Assembly: GCF_937926365.1 (NCBI RefSeq)
Contig: NZ_CALAOH010000212.1
Span: forward strand, 1 to 63,082
From: an uncultured Azohydromonas sp.
Lineage (GTDB): Bacteria > Pseudomonadota > Gammaproteobacteria > Burkholderiales > Burkholderiaceae_C
DNA length: 63,082 nucleotides
Direction: 5' to 3'
Numbering within the stretch: the stretch's first letter is position 1; each line of letters begins with the position of its first letter. The position numbers were made by a program, and so were the translations under genes. Of this stretch, positions 39,212-47,322 are shown one piece after another. Under the pieces are notes generated by a model. That model ran no database searches and was not told the DNA's origin. It was given only the letters and a program-made list of their open reading frames with translations.

Positions 39212-39883
39212 TCAGCCCGTCACCAGGCCCCGCTGGCGCAGCACGTCGTCCACCAGGCGCAGCCGCATCAGCGGGTCGGGCTGCACCATCAGCTTGTGGC
39301 GTGCGCTCAGCGGCAGCGGTAGCAACTCGCACCAGCGGTTGGAGACCCAGCCCGCGTCGTCCAGCCGCGGCGCGCCCTCGCACAGCTGCACGCCTTCGGC
39401 CTCCAGCGCCTTGAGCGCCTGGCCCAGCGCATCGGCCACGCCCTGGAACTCCTCGCCCGGTGGCAGTACCGGGTCCTCGGCCAGGAAGCGCACCTCGGCC
39501 GTCCACAGCCCGTCGGCCTCCTGTCTCGGCGTGTCGAAGGCGAAGCGCCGCGTGCCCGTGCAGCGCAGCAGCAGGATGCCTGGCTGCGGCGCGTCTACCT
39601 CGTCCACCCGGGCCAGCACGCCCGCGTGCTCGAACTGCTCCAGCGCGGCGCCGGGCCGGCGCACCTCCGCGCCCTCGCGCAGGCACACCACGCCGAAGCC
39701 GCCGCCGCTGCGCAGGCACTCGCCCACCATGTCCAGGTAGCGCGCCTCGAAGATCTTCAGCGGCAGCAGCCCGCCGGGGTAGAGCACCGTCTGCAGCGGG
39801 AACAGCGGCAGCGTGGCCGTCTCGGCCGTGGTGAAGGAAGCAGCCGCGCCGCCGGCGGCATCTCCCGGGGCCGGCGCGCTCAT
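39212..39883 (-). CDS. LON substrate-binding (N-terminal) domain protein
   Basis: 223-residue stand-alone LON N-terminal domain. Seen: TLPLFPLQTVLYPGGLLPLKIFEARYLDMVGECLR, GFGVVCLREGAEV and a C-terminal helical part with LLPLPLSARHKLMVQ and LVDDVLRQRG. No AAA+ or protease domain. Such proteins are common in proteobacteria; role unclear, perhaps a substrate adaptor. The start overlaps the rapZ stop by four bases. Confidence 0.9.
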   Translation of the reverse strand: MSAPAPGDAAGGAAASFTTAETATLPLFPLQTVLYPGGLLPLKIFEARYLDMVGECLRSGGGFGVVCLREGAEVRRPGAALEQFEHAGVLARVDEVDAPQPGILLLRCTGTRRFAFDTPRQEADGLWTAEVRFLAEDPVLPPGEEFQGVADALGQALKALEAEGVQLCEGAPRLDDAGWVSNRWCELLPLPLSARHKLMVQPDPLMRLRLVDDVLRQRGLVTG

Positions 39884-40779
39884 GCGGCCGAATCGAGCTC
39901 GCGATGGCGGCGCAGCACCGTGCCGTGGCCGCCGAAGCGCTGGGCCAGCGACTCCACCAGGTACACCGAGCGGTGCTGGCCGCCGGTGCAGCCAATGGCC
40001 ACCGTGAGGTAGCTGCGCTGGTCGTCCTCGAAGGCGGGTAGCCAGCGCCGCAGGAAAGCTTCGATCTGTTCCAGCATGTCGGTAGCCTCCGGTTGCGCAC
40101 GCAGGTAGTCCGCCACGGGCGCGTCGCGCCCGGTCAGCGGCCGCAGCTCGCGGATGTAGTACGGATTGGGCAGTACGCGCACGTCGAACACGAAATCCGC
40201 GTCCAGCGGCACGCCATGCTTGAAGGCGAAGGACTCGAACACCAGCGTCAGCGCCCCCGGGCGCGCGCCCACGAGGTCGCGGATCCAGCTGCGCAGCACC
40301 GCCGGGCGCAGCTCGCTGGTGTCGATGACGGTGGACACCTCGCGCAGCCCGGCCAGCAGCTCGCGCTCCATCTCGATGGCTTCCACCAGCGCCGGCTGCG
40401 CCAGGCCGCTGTCGGCGGCGCGCTTGGTCAGTGGATGCGGACGGCGCGTCTCGGAGAAGCGCCGCAACAGCGCGCTGGTGGTGGAGTCCAGGAACAGCGG
40501 GCGCACCAGCACGCCCTCGCTGCGCAGCTGCGGCAGCATCGGAACCAGCCGTGGCAGCGAGCCGGCGGTGCGCACGTCCACGGCGATGGCGACGTGGCGG
40601 TCGCGCTCGGCGGATTCCAGGTGCAGGAAGGCGGGCAGCAGCTCCGGCGGCAGGTTGTCCACGCAGAAGTAGCCCGCGTCCTCCAGCGCGTGCAGCGCCA
40701 CCGACTTGCCCGAGCCGGAGATGCCGGTGACGAGCACCACCTCGCGCAGGGGCGGCGCCGAGTGCAGGTCTTCGCTCAT
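39880..40779 (-). CDS. rapZ: RNase adapter protein RapZ
   Basis: 299-residue RapZ (YvcJ family), an ATP/GTP-binding protein that in enterobacteria guides RNase E to GlmZ small RNA. Seen: Walker A LVTGISGSGKSVALHALED, YFCVDNLPPELL, VFESFAFKHGVPLDADFVFDVR and the C-terminal IGCTGGQHRSVYL. It overlaps both neighbours by four bases, linking recN, rapZ and the LON-domain gene in one leftward operon. Confidence 0.96.
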   Translation of the reverse strand: MSEDLHSAPPLREVVLVTGISGSGKSVALHALEDAGYFCVDNLPPELLPAFLHLESAERDRHVAIAVDVRTAGSLPRLVPMLPQLRSEGVLVRPLFLDSTTSALLRRFSETRRPHPLTKRAADSGLAQPALVEAIEMERELLAGLREVSTVIDTSELRPAVLRSWIRDLVGARPGALTLVFESFAFKHGVPLDADFVFDVRVLPNPYYIRELRPLTGRDAPVADYLRAQPEATDMLEQIEAFLRRWLPAFEDDQRSYLTVAIGCTGGQHRSVYLVESLAQRFGGHGTVLRRHRELDSAA

Positions 40780-42470
40780 CGTGGCCTCGCGCTTTCGCGG
40801 GCCGAGGGCAGCGCGGCGGCAGCCTCGTCCAGCAATGCCTGGGCATGCGCCAGGCTGGTCCCGGCCAGGCGTTCGCCGCCCAGCATGCGCGCCACCTCCG
40901 CCACTCGCGCCTCGCCGGCGACGGGCTGCACGTCGCTGAGCGTGACGCCCTCGCGCTCGGCCTTGCTGACCACGAAGTGGTGGTCGGCGCAGGCCGCCAC
41001 CTGGGCCAGGTGCGTCACGGCCAGTACTTGGCGCTCGCGGCCGAGCTGCTTCATGAGCCGGCCCACGGCGTCGCCCACCGCGCCGCCGACACCGGCGTCG
41101 ATCTCGTCGAAGATCAGCGTGGCCGCGCCCGCGTTCTGTTCGCGCGCCGTGGTCACGGCGATCGCCAGCGCCAGGCGCGAGAGCTCGCCGCCGGAGGCCA
41201 CCTTGGCCAGCGGCCGCGGCGAGCTGCCGGCGTGGCCCGCCACGCGCAGCTCCACCGACTCCAGCCCGAAGGCCTGCGGTTGCTCCTGCGGCAGCAGCGC
41301 CACCTCGAAGCGGCCACCGGCCATGCCCAGGGTCTGCATCGCCTGCGTCACGCGCTGGCCGAGCTGCGGCGCGGCGGTGCGGCGCAGCGCGCTCACGCGC
41401 TGGGCCTCGGCGCGCCAGGCTTCCAGTGCCTTCTTGACGGCGGCTTCGAGAGCGTCGAGGTCGGTGGCGGCGTCCAGGGCCTTCAATTCGGCACGCCACT
41501 GTGCCAGCAGCGCGGGCAGCTCCGCCGGTGGACGCCGGTAGCGCCGCGCCAGTGACACCCAGGCCGACAGCCGCTCGTCGAGCTCCTGCAGCCGCTCGGG
41601 CTCCAACTCGGCGTGACCCAGGTAGGCGTTGAGGCTGTGGGCGGCGTCGCGCAGCTGCACCTGCGCCGCCTGCAGCACCTCCACCACTGGCTCCAGCCGC
41701 GGGTCGAAGCGCGTCACGTCCGACAGCGCGTCGATGGCGCGGGCGGTGAGCACATCGGCGCTGGGCTCGGCTTCGGATACCGCGTCCAGCGCCGTGCGCA
41801 CCGCCGCCAGCAGCGACTGCGCGTGCGACAGCCGCTCATGCTCGGCGTTGAGCGACTCCCACTCGTCCTCGCCGGGATTGAGCTTGTCGATCTCGCCGAT
41901 CTGCCACGCCAGCCGCTCGCGCTCGCGCTCCAGGCTGTCCTGGCGGCTGCGCGCTTCCTGCAGCGTCTGCGTCGCCTCGCGCCAGCGCGAGAAGAGGGCG
42001 GCGAGCGGCCCGCCGTCCACACCCGCCTGGGCATCGAGCAGGCCGCGCACGGCCGCGGCGCGGGTGAGGCTCTGCCAGGCGTGCTGGCCGTGGATGTCGA
42101 GCAGGAACTCCGCCGCATCACGCAGTTGCGCCACGGTGGCGACGCTGCCGTTGATCCACGCCCGGCTCTTGCCCTGGGCGTCGATGGCGCGGCGCAGCAG
42201 CAGCGTGGGGCTTTCATGGTCGAAGCCGGCTTCCTCCAGCCAGGGCGCCAGCGCCGCGGGTGCGTCGAACTCGGCGGTGATCTCCGCGCGCGAGGCGCCC
42301 TCGCGCACCACGCCGACGTCGCCGCGGCTGCCCAGGGCCAACTGCAGTGCGTCGATCAGGATGGACTTGCCCGCGCCGGTTTCGCCGGTGAGCACGGAAA
42401 AGCCGGCGTCAAAGTCCACCTCCAGCGCGGCCACGATCACGAAGTCGCGCAGCACCAGGCGCCGCAGCAT
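40776..42470 (-). CDS. recN: DNA repair protein RecN
   Basis: 564-residue SMC-like ATPase for double-strand-break repair. Seen: N-terminal MLRRLVLRDFVIV and Walker A LTGETGAGKSILIDAL, a long coiled-coil middle (about residues 160-370), then signature KVASGGELSRLALAI, Walker B ATLIFDEIDAGVGG and VLAVTHLAQVAA. ATG 42470 is the conserved start; the open frame upstream is the shadow of nadK. It overlaps nadK by one base and rapZ by four. Confidence 0.97.
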   Translation of the reverse strand: MLRRLVLRDFVIVAALEVDFDAGFSVLTGETGAGKSILIDALQLALGSRGDVGVVREGASRAEITAEFDAPAALAPWLEEAGFDHESPTLLLRRAIDAQGKSRAWINGSVATVAQLRDAAEFLLDIHGQHAWQSLTRAAAVRGLLDAQAGVDGGPLAALFSRWREATQTLQEARSRQDSLERERERLAWQIGEIDKLNPGEDEWESLNAEHERLSHAQSLLAAVRTALDAVSEAEPSADVLTARAIDALSDVTRFDPRLEPVVEVLQAAQVQLRDAAHSLNAYLGHAELEPERLQELDERLSAWVSLARRYRRPPAELPALLAQWRAELKALDAATDLDALEAAVKKALEAWRAEAQRVSALRRTAAPQLGQRVTQAMQTLGMAGGRFEVALLPQEQPQAFGLESVELRVAGHAGSSPRPLAKVASGGELSRLALAIAVTTAREQNAGAATLIFDEIDAGVGGAVGDAVGRLMKQLGRERQVLAVTHLAQVAACADHHFVVSKAEREGVTLSDVQPVAGEARVAEVARMLGGERLAGTSLAHAQALLDEAAAALPSARESARPR

Positions 42471-43345
42471 CAGACCACTCCCTCGTACCAGCGCAGCTTG
42501 CGCCGCAGCGTCGCGTAGTAGCTCCAGCCCACCGGGTGCAGGAAGCGCACCTTGTGCGCCGAGCGCTGCATGCGGACCTGGTCGCCGATGTGCAGGCTGG
42601 CCAGGCTCTGCATGTCGAAATTGGCCGAGGCGTCTCGCCCGGCGACGATCTCGATGCGCATCTCGCCCTGGTCGGGCAGCACGATGGGGCGGTTGGAGAG
42701 CGTGTGCGACGCGATGGGCACCAGCACCCAGCCGCCGATGCTGGGGTGCAGGATCGGCCCGCCGGCCGAGAGCGCGTAGGCGGTGGAGCCCGTGGGCGTG
42801 GCGATAACAAGACCGTCGGCGCGGATGTTGGCGATGAACTCGTCGCCGATGCGCACGCTGAGCTCCACCATCGAGGCCGTGGCGCCGCGGCTGACCACCA
42901 CGTCGTTGAGCGACAGGCCTTCGAAGATGCACTTGCCGTTGCGCCAGATGCCGCCTTCAAGCATGGAGCGATGCTCCTCCTCGTAGTCGCCGGCCATCAT
43001 GGAAGCCAGCGCCTCGCGGAAGTGGCCGATGGGCACGTCGGTGATGAAGCCCAGGCGGCCCTGGTTGATACCCACCAGCGGCAGGTTGTGGCGGGCCAGC
43101 TCGCGCGCGATGCCCAGCATCGTGCCGTCGCCGCCCAACACCACGGCGACGTCGCAGCAGCAGTTGAATTCGGTAGCGTCGAGGATGGGGTAGCCGGTCA
43201 GGCCGGTGCTCTGCGCCGTGTGGCGCTCCAGCGAAACCTGAAGCCCTTGCTTGATCAGGAACTGCGCCACCTCCTCCAGCACGGAGCCGATGCCGTGCGC
43301 CTGGTACTTGCCCACTAAAGCGGCATGACGAAAGGGGGTCGGCAT
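42470..43345 (-). CDS. nadK: NAD kinase
   Basis: 291-residue ATP-dependent NAD kinase producing NADP. Seen: the GGDGT motif in VVLGGDGTMLGIAREL, NADGLVIATPTGSTAYALSAGGPI-type nucleotide loop (about residues 175-200) and PIASHTLSNRPIVLP. Divergent from hrcA, with recN immediately downstream: the recN-nadK-hrcA arrangement common in proteobacteria. Confidence 0.96.
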   Translation of the reverse strand: MPTPFRHAALVGKYQAHGIGSVLEEVAQFLIKQGLQVSLERHTAQSTGLTGYPILDATEFNCCCDVAVVLGGDGTMLGIARELARHNLPLVGINQGRLGFITDVPIGHFREALASMMAGDYEEEHRSMLEGGIWRNGKCIFEGLSLNDVVVSRGATASMVELSVRIGDEFIANIRADGLVIATPTGSTAYALSAGGPILHPSIGGWVLVPIASHTLSNRPIVLPDQGEMRIEIVAGRDASANFDMQSLASLHIGDQVRMQRSAHKVRFLHPVGWSYYATLRRKLRWYEGVV

Positions 43346-43402
43346 GCGAGGGATTACACCACAGCCCCCCCTTGCGTGAAGGATGGCGCATCCTCATCTC
43401 CG

Positions 43403-43408
43403 TAGAAT
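43403..43408 (+). promoter_or_regulatory. -10 element TAGAAT before hrcA
   Basis: TAGAAT ends seven bases before ATG 43416, again too close for a leader with a Shine-Dalgarno sequence. No CIRCE inverted repeat was seen between nadK and hrcA. Confidence 0.45.
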
Positions 43409-43415
43409 GAAAAGC

Positions 43416-44435
43416 ATGCTCGACGAGCGCGCCCGCACCCTACTCAAGACCCTGGTTGAACGCTACATCGCCGACGGCCAGCCGGTGGGCTCGCGCACGC
43501 TGTCCAAGGCATGCGGGCTGGAGCTGTCTCCGGCCACGATCCGCAACGTGATGGCGGATCTCGAAGACCTCGGCCTCATCGCCAGCCCGCACACCAGCGC
43601 CGGGCGCATTCCCACGCCGCGCGGCTACCGCCTCTTCGTGGACACCATGCTCACCGCTCGCGTGCTGGACCCGGGCCTGCCGGAGATGGCGGTGGCGCGC
43701 GAGCAGCTGCATCCCGACCAGCCCCAGCGCGTGATCGCGCAGGCGGCGCACCTGCTGTCCAACCTCTCCAGCTTCGTGGGCGTGGTCACCGCGCCGCGCA
43801 AGGCCGGCGTGTTCCACCACATCGAGTTCCTGCGCCTGGGTGAGAAGCGGGTGCTGGTGATCCTGGTGTCGCCGGACGGTGACGTGCAGAACCGCGTGAT
43901 CTTCACCGCGCGTGACTACGGCCAGAACGAGTTGGTGGAAGCCACCAACTACCTGAACCACCACTATGCCGGGCTGAGCATCGAGGAGGTGCGCCAGCGG
44001 CTGCAAGGCGAGGTGAAGGAACTGCAGGGCGAGATCGCCGCGCTGATGCAGGCCGCGGTGCAGGCCGGCAGCCAGGCGATGGAGGAGAGCGATCCGGTGG
44101 TGGTCAGCGGCGAGCGCAACCTGCTGGCGGTGCAGGACTTCGGCCACGACATGGGCTCGCTGCGCAAGCTCTTCGATCTGTTCGAGCGCAAGACCGAGCT
44201 GATGCGGCTGTTGGACGTTTCCAGCCGTGCCGAGGGGGTGCGCATCTACATCGGCGGCGAGAGCCGCGTGGTGCCCTTCGAGGAGCTGTCGGTGGTCTCC
44301 TCGCCCTACGAGGTGGACGGCCGCGTGGTGGGCACGCTGGGCGTGATCGGCCCCACCCGCATGGCCTACGACCGCATGATCCAGATCGTGGACATCACGG
44401 CGCGGCTGGTCGGCAACGCGCTGAGCCAGAAGTAA
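43416..44435 (+). CDS. hrcA: Heat-inducible transcription repressor HrcA
   Basis: 339-residue repressor that binds CIRCE elements upstream of chaperone genes. Seen: an N-terminal winged helix (RTLLKTLVERYIADGQPVGSRTLSK, LSPATIRNVMADLEDLGLIASPHTSAGRIPT) and a GAF-like dimerisation domain (SFVGVVTAPRKAGVFHHIEFLRL, VVGTLGVIGPTRMAYDRMI). The start at MLDERARTLL is preferred over in-frame ATGs at 43407 and 43383, because the first overlaps the -10 and homologues begin here. Confidence 0.95.
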   Translation: MLDERARTLLKTLVERYIADGQPVGSRTLSKACGLELSPATIRNVMADLEDLGLIASPHTSAGRIPTPRGYRLFVDTMLTARVLDPGLPEMAVAREQLHPDQPQRVIAQAAHLLSNLSSFVGVVTAPRKAGVFHHIEFLRLGEKRVLVILVSPDGDVQNRVIFTARDYGQNELVEATNYLNHHYAGLSIEEVRQRLQGEVKELQGEIAALMQAAVQAGSQAMEESDPVVVSGERNLLAVQDFGHDMGSLRKLFDLFERKTELMRLLDVSSRAEGVRIYIGGESRVVPFEELSVVSSPYEVDGRVVGTLGVIGPTRMAYDRMIQIVDITARLVGNALSQK

Positions 44436-44451
44436 CGGCCTTTCGCACCCT

Positions 44452-44457
44452 TACAAT
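44452..44457 (+). promoter_or_regulatory. -10 element TACAAT of the CAT-anticodon tRNA
   Basis: TACAAT ends 11 bases before the mature tRNA 5' end. A start about seven bases downstream would leave a leader of roughly five bases for RNase P to remove. Confidence 0.5.
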
Positions 44458-44468
44458 CCGCGCCCAGT

Positions 44469-44545
44469 GGGCCGTTAGCTCAGTCGGTCAGAGCAGAGGA
44501 CTCATAATCCTTTGGTCCGGGGTTCGAGCCCCCGACGGCCTACCA
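44469..44545 (+). tRNA. tRNA with CAT anticodon (elongator Met, or Ile2 if lysidine-modified)
   Basis: 77-base cloverleaf with encoded CCA. Seen: acceptor GGGCCGT / ACGGCCT (pair 1-72 is G-U), D stem GCTC / GAGC, anticodon stem GAGGA / TCCTT with loop CTCATAA, variable loop TGGTC, T arm CGGGG-TTCGAGC-CCCCG, discriminator A. The anticodon stem lacks the three G-C pairs of initiator tRNA. The sequence GACTCATAATC and the TGGTC variable loop resemble E. coli ileX, so identity between Met and Ile2 is open. The ATPase-PIN module begins 180 bases downstream. Confidence 0.9.
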
Positions 44546-44725
44546 AATCTTCTTTTTCGCATCACTGCTCCGCTGGGCTTTCAAACCAGACCTTGTCTCT
44601 TTGTGAGTGCCGGGGCTCGCTTGCTCGCTTGAATATTGATGCTCGTGGGCAGCGGTTTCCTGGGCGCGGAAGATTTTTTGGAATCCCGTGCAGCCTTGCC
44701 GTCCTGGATCGTGATGGAGTGAATC

Positions 44726-46015
44726 ATGCTTACCAAACTTCAGCTTGAGAACTGGAAAAGCTACGCTGAAGCCACACTGCATATCGATCCATTGACGGTG
44801 CTGATCGGTACCAATGCCAGTGGGAAGTCGAATGCGCTGGATGCGCTTTTGTTCTTGAATCGTATTGCCTCCGGAGCGCAGCTTACCGCTGCCCTGCAGG
44901 GGGGGCAGCAGGGTGATGGCGGTTTTTCGCCGTTGCGAGGTGGAGTTGAGTGGGCGGCGCGCCGGCCTGGTTCTTCATTTGCCGTTGGCGTTGTCTGCCG
45001 GGTCGATGAACTGCTTGATTACGAGTACCGTGTTGAAGGCTCGATTCAAGACAGCCGTTGTGACTTGATTGCTGAGCAGCTGATTCGCGTCAAATACAGG
45101 CAAGCAAAGGATGGATCGCGGGGTACCGAGGCAGGACGTATAAGGTTGTTCCGGACCGATCCCTGCGGAGTCGAGGATCCGACCATCGTGGCACGCCTTT
45201 ACAATGAAAAACAAGGCTCTCCCAAGCCACTGGGTCGTGCCCATCCAGTTCTTTATCAGCTTGTTGGACTAAAGCTAAGGCAGGAAATCCAGGACGGCGT
45301 TGCAGCAGTCATCGGTACATTGAAGGAAATTTTCGTTCTGGATCCTATTCCGGCGCATATGCGCGGCTATTCGGCATTGTCGGATGTGCTGTATCCGGAT
45401 GCGAGAAACATAGCCGGTGTGTTGGCTGCCCTGCAAGAGGAAAAGAAAAAGGAAATTGAAGGTGTGCTGACCCGGTACGCCAGCCAGTTGCCCGAAAAAG
45501 ATATTCGCCGCGTCTACGCTGAAACCGTCGGAAAGTTCAATTCTGACGCGATGCTGTACTGTGATGAGCATTGGTTGGAGGACAACACCGTTTCCCCTGT
45601 CGATGCCCGGGGAATGTCTGACGGCAGTTTGCGCTTTCTTGCGATCCTGACTGCCCTCCTAACACGTCCTCGAAACAGCCTTCTTGTGATAGAGGAGGTT
45701 GATAATGGGCTACATCCCTCGCGAGCCCAATTGCTGCTAACCATGCTCAAGGCTGTTGGCGAGGAGCGCGGGGTCGATGTGCTGGTGACAACGCACAACC
45801 CGGCGCTATTGGACGCCATGGGAACCGAAATGGTTCCTTTCATTACGGTGGCTCATCGCGATACGGCTACTGGATGCAGCACACTGACGTTGCTGGAGGA
45901 TTTGACCGATCTTCCCAAACTTCTGGCTCAAGGTACTGTGGGCCGCTTGTCAAGCCGGGGTCTTATAGAAAATAGCTTGAAGACTGAAGATGCCGTTCAG
46001 GGTGAAGGTGCATGA
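44726..46015 (+). CDS. AAA ATPase of SMC/RecF/OLD type (AAA_21), putative defence ATPase
   Basis: 429-residue ABC-class ATPase. Seen: LTKLQLENWKSYAEATL start, Walker A G28-TNASGK-S35, an insert of about 240 residues with a charged helical stretch near 235-265, signature-like M297-SDG-S301, Walker B with catalytic E324 in LLVIEEVDNGLHP, and switch H357 in VLVTTHNPALL. No TOPRIM domain, so it is not a complete OLD nuclease. GGAG lies six bases before the ATG. The stop overlaps the PIN gene by four bases. GC content is clearly lower than its surroundings (hand counts 45-60% per line). Likely the sensor or motor of a two-gene conflict system. Confidence 0.85.
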   Translation: MLTKLQLENWKSYAEATLHIDPLTVLIGTNASGKSNALDALLFLNRIASGAQLTAALQGGQQGDGGFSPLRGGVEWAARRPGSSFAVGVVCRVDELLDYEYRVEGSIQDSRCDLIAEQLIRVKYRQAKDGSRGTEAGRIRLFRTDPCGVEDPTIVARLYNEKQGSPKPLGRAHPVLYQLVGLKLRQEIQDGVAAVIGTLKEIFVLDPIPAHMRGYSALSDVLYPDARNIAGVLAALQEEKKKEIEGVLTRYASQLPEKDIRRVYAETVGKFNSDAMLYCDEHWLEDNTVSPVDARGMSDGSLRFLAILTALLTRPRNSLLVIEEVDNGLHPSRAQLLLTMLKAVGEERGVDVLVTTHNPALLDAMGTEMVPFITVAHRDTATGCSTLTLLEDLTDLPKLLAQGTVGRLSSRGLIENSLKTEDAVQGEGA

Positions 46016-46521
46016 GGCAACGCGTCCTGATTTTGGATACTTCTGTGCTCTGCTGCTGGTTGCGCGTACCCGGAAAGGATACGGCCGGGCCGGAACATGA
46101 TCGTTGGACACCCGAGCGTATCAATGTGCTTATCGAGCAGGAAAAGGCGCGCCGAAGCACTTTCGTGCTGCCCATGGCGACACTAATCGAAACGGGGAAT
46201 CACATCGCTCAAGCACCGAGCCTGCGATTCGAGTGTGCTCAGGAGTTGGCAAAACATTTTTGTGCGGCCGCCGATGCGCAGTCGCCTTGGGCAGCTTTTA
46301 CCGAGCAGTCTTCGCTGTGGGAGGCAGCGCAGCTCAGAAAACTGGGCGAAGTTTGGCCGCCGCTAGCCGCGGCCAGAATATCAATTGGCGACGCCACCAT
46401 CAAGGACGTGGCTGAATACTATGCTCGGGCAGGATGCGAGGTGGAAATTGTCACGGGCGACGAGGGATTGAAGGCTTACCAACCCGTGCAGCCTGCCCGG
46501 CTGCCGCGCCGCAGGAAATAA
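46012..46521 (+). CDS. PIN-domain nuclease partner of the AAA ATPase
   Basis: 169-residue protein with a PIN-like fold. Seen: D9 in VLILDTSVLCCWL, E60 in PMATLIETGNHI, D127 and D132 in ISIGDATIKDVAEYY, and D150 in VEIVTGDEGLKAY. These are the spaced acidic residues that bind Mg in PIN ribonucleases, all present. The basic tail is PARLPRRRK. The ATG lies inside the stop of the ATPase gene, so the two should be made together. No antitoxin-like gene is beside it; the ATPase takes the place of the usual VapB partner. GC content is low like the ATPase. Function inferred: effector nuclease controlled by the ATPase. Confidence 0.75.
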   Translation: MRQRVLILDTSVLCCWLRVPGKDTAGPEHDRWTPERINVLIEQEKARRSTFVLPMATLIETGNHIAQAPSLRFECAQELAKHFCAAADAQSPWAAFTEQSSLWEAAQLRKLGEVWPPLAAARISIGDATIKDVAEYYARAGCEVEIVTGDEGLKAYQPVQPARLPRRRK

Positions 46522-46804
46522 GGATTGCCGCGGAAAACAGCAGCTTGTCCCGCGCCAAGCATTGCTATTGACTGCCTATAAGCCTGCGTCCATTTTTTTC
46601 TCTCTAACTCTGGCCTCTGGCCCACCGAGTGCATGACGTGCCTGCCAACATCATGGTGCCCAGCCAGGCTGAGCACCATGGTTTTGAACAGCCTGCTCTT
46701 GAACTTGCGCTCATATGGCCGCTTGCACTGGCCAAGGACGATGAAGCTGTGTGCCCTCGGCATTTGTCGCAGCAGTGGTAAGACTTCTCCGTCGAGGCGA
46801 AAAG
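46522..46804. other. Degenerate region after the ATPase-PIN module
   Basis: 283 bases with no convincing gene. A minus-strand frame 46476-46763 could encode 95 residues (starting MPRAHSFIVLGQCKRPYERK) and overlaps the PIN gene end by 46 bases; the frame continues upstream into the doxX region. I do not recognise it, and it may be the remnant of a transposase or other mobile gene. An 8-bp hairpin CATGGTGC / GCACCATG lies at 46652-46680. No copy of the tRNA 3' end was found here. Confidence 0.35.
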
Positions 46805-47278
46805 TCAGCCCCCCGGCGCCATCCACCCGCTGCGCCGCAGCGCCCACGCCCCATCCCCCAGCAGCCACGACGCGACGGACGCCACCGCCAGGAACAGCGG
46901 GTACTCCCAGCCGCCGCCCGGGCTGGTGAACACCCAACCGTTGCCCAGGTGCACCGACATCGCCGCCAGCATCACCGGCACCAGCGCCAGCGCGGCCTGC
47001 CGCGCGTACAGGCCCAGCACCAGCATCAGCCCGCCCAGCAGCTCCACGGCGAACACCGGATAGGCCAGGAAGCCGGGGAAGCCCACGCTGTCGAAAAACC
47101 GCGCCGTGCCCGGCAGCGTGAACACCAGCAGCTTCAGCAGCGCGTGCGCGATCCACATCGCGCCCAGGCTCACGCGCAGCAGCGTGGCGCCCCAGGCGGC
47201 CGGCGTGGCGACGGTCCGGCCATCGCGGGCCCGGGCCGCGCGCAGGGAAGGGGAGGAAAAGTCAGTCGTTGCGCTCAT
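46805..47278 (-). CDS. DoxX family membrane protein
   Basis: 157-residue protein with four hydrophobic segments of the DoxX family (RVSLGAMWIAHALLKLLVF, FPGFLAYPVFAVELLGGLMLVLGLY, ALALVPVMLAAMSVHLG, EYPLFLAVASVASWLLG). DoxX proteins are small membrane proteins sometimes linked to oxidative stress or thiosulfate oxidation. GGAG upstream of the ATG at 47278 decides the start. Divergent from the LysR gene, which probably controls it. Confidence 0.87.
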   Translation of the reverse strand: MSATTDFSSPSLRAARARDGRTVATPAAWGATLLRVSLGAMWIAHALLKLLVFTLPGTARFFDSVGFPGFLAYPVFAVELLGGLMLVLGLYARQAALALVPVMLAAMSVHLGNGWVFTSPGGGWEYPLFLAVASVASWLLGDGAWALRRSGWMAPGG

Positions 47279-47309
47279 GGCGGCACTCCAGTGCAAGTGA
47301 AAGTGGCGT

Positions 47310-47322
47310 CAATCTAGGATTG
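47310..47322. promoter_or_regulatory. Palindrome in the doxX-lysR intergenic region
   Basis: CAATC-TAG-GATTG, a perfect 5-3-5 inverted repeat in the 79-base gap between divergent doxX and the LysR gene. It is a plausible LysR operator. Confidence 0.45.

Noticed and set aside
43346..43415. Possible CIRCE element before hrcA
   Set aside because: No TTAGCACTC-N9-GAGTGCTAA-type inverted repeat is present in the nadK-hrcA gap.
46012..46521. VapC toxin of an ordinary toxin-antitoxin pair
   Set aside because: No VapB-like antitoxin lies upstream or downstream; the overlapped partner is a 429-residue ATPase.
46652..46680. Integron attC-like hairpin
   Set aside because: Only an 8-bp stem without the conserved R and L box core sites; nothing else suggests an integron.
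46522..46804. tRNA-derived attachment site at the right end of the island
   Set aside because: Searched by eye for the tRNA T-arm and acceptor sequence (TTCGAGCCCC, GACGGCCTACCA) and found no copy, so integrase-type insertion is unsupported.
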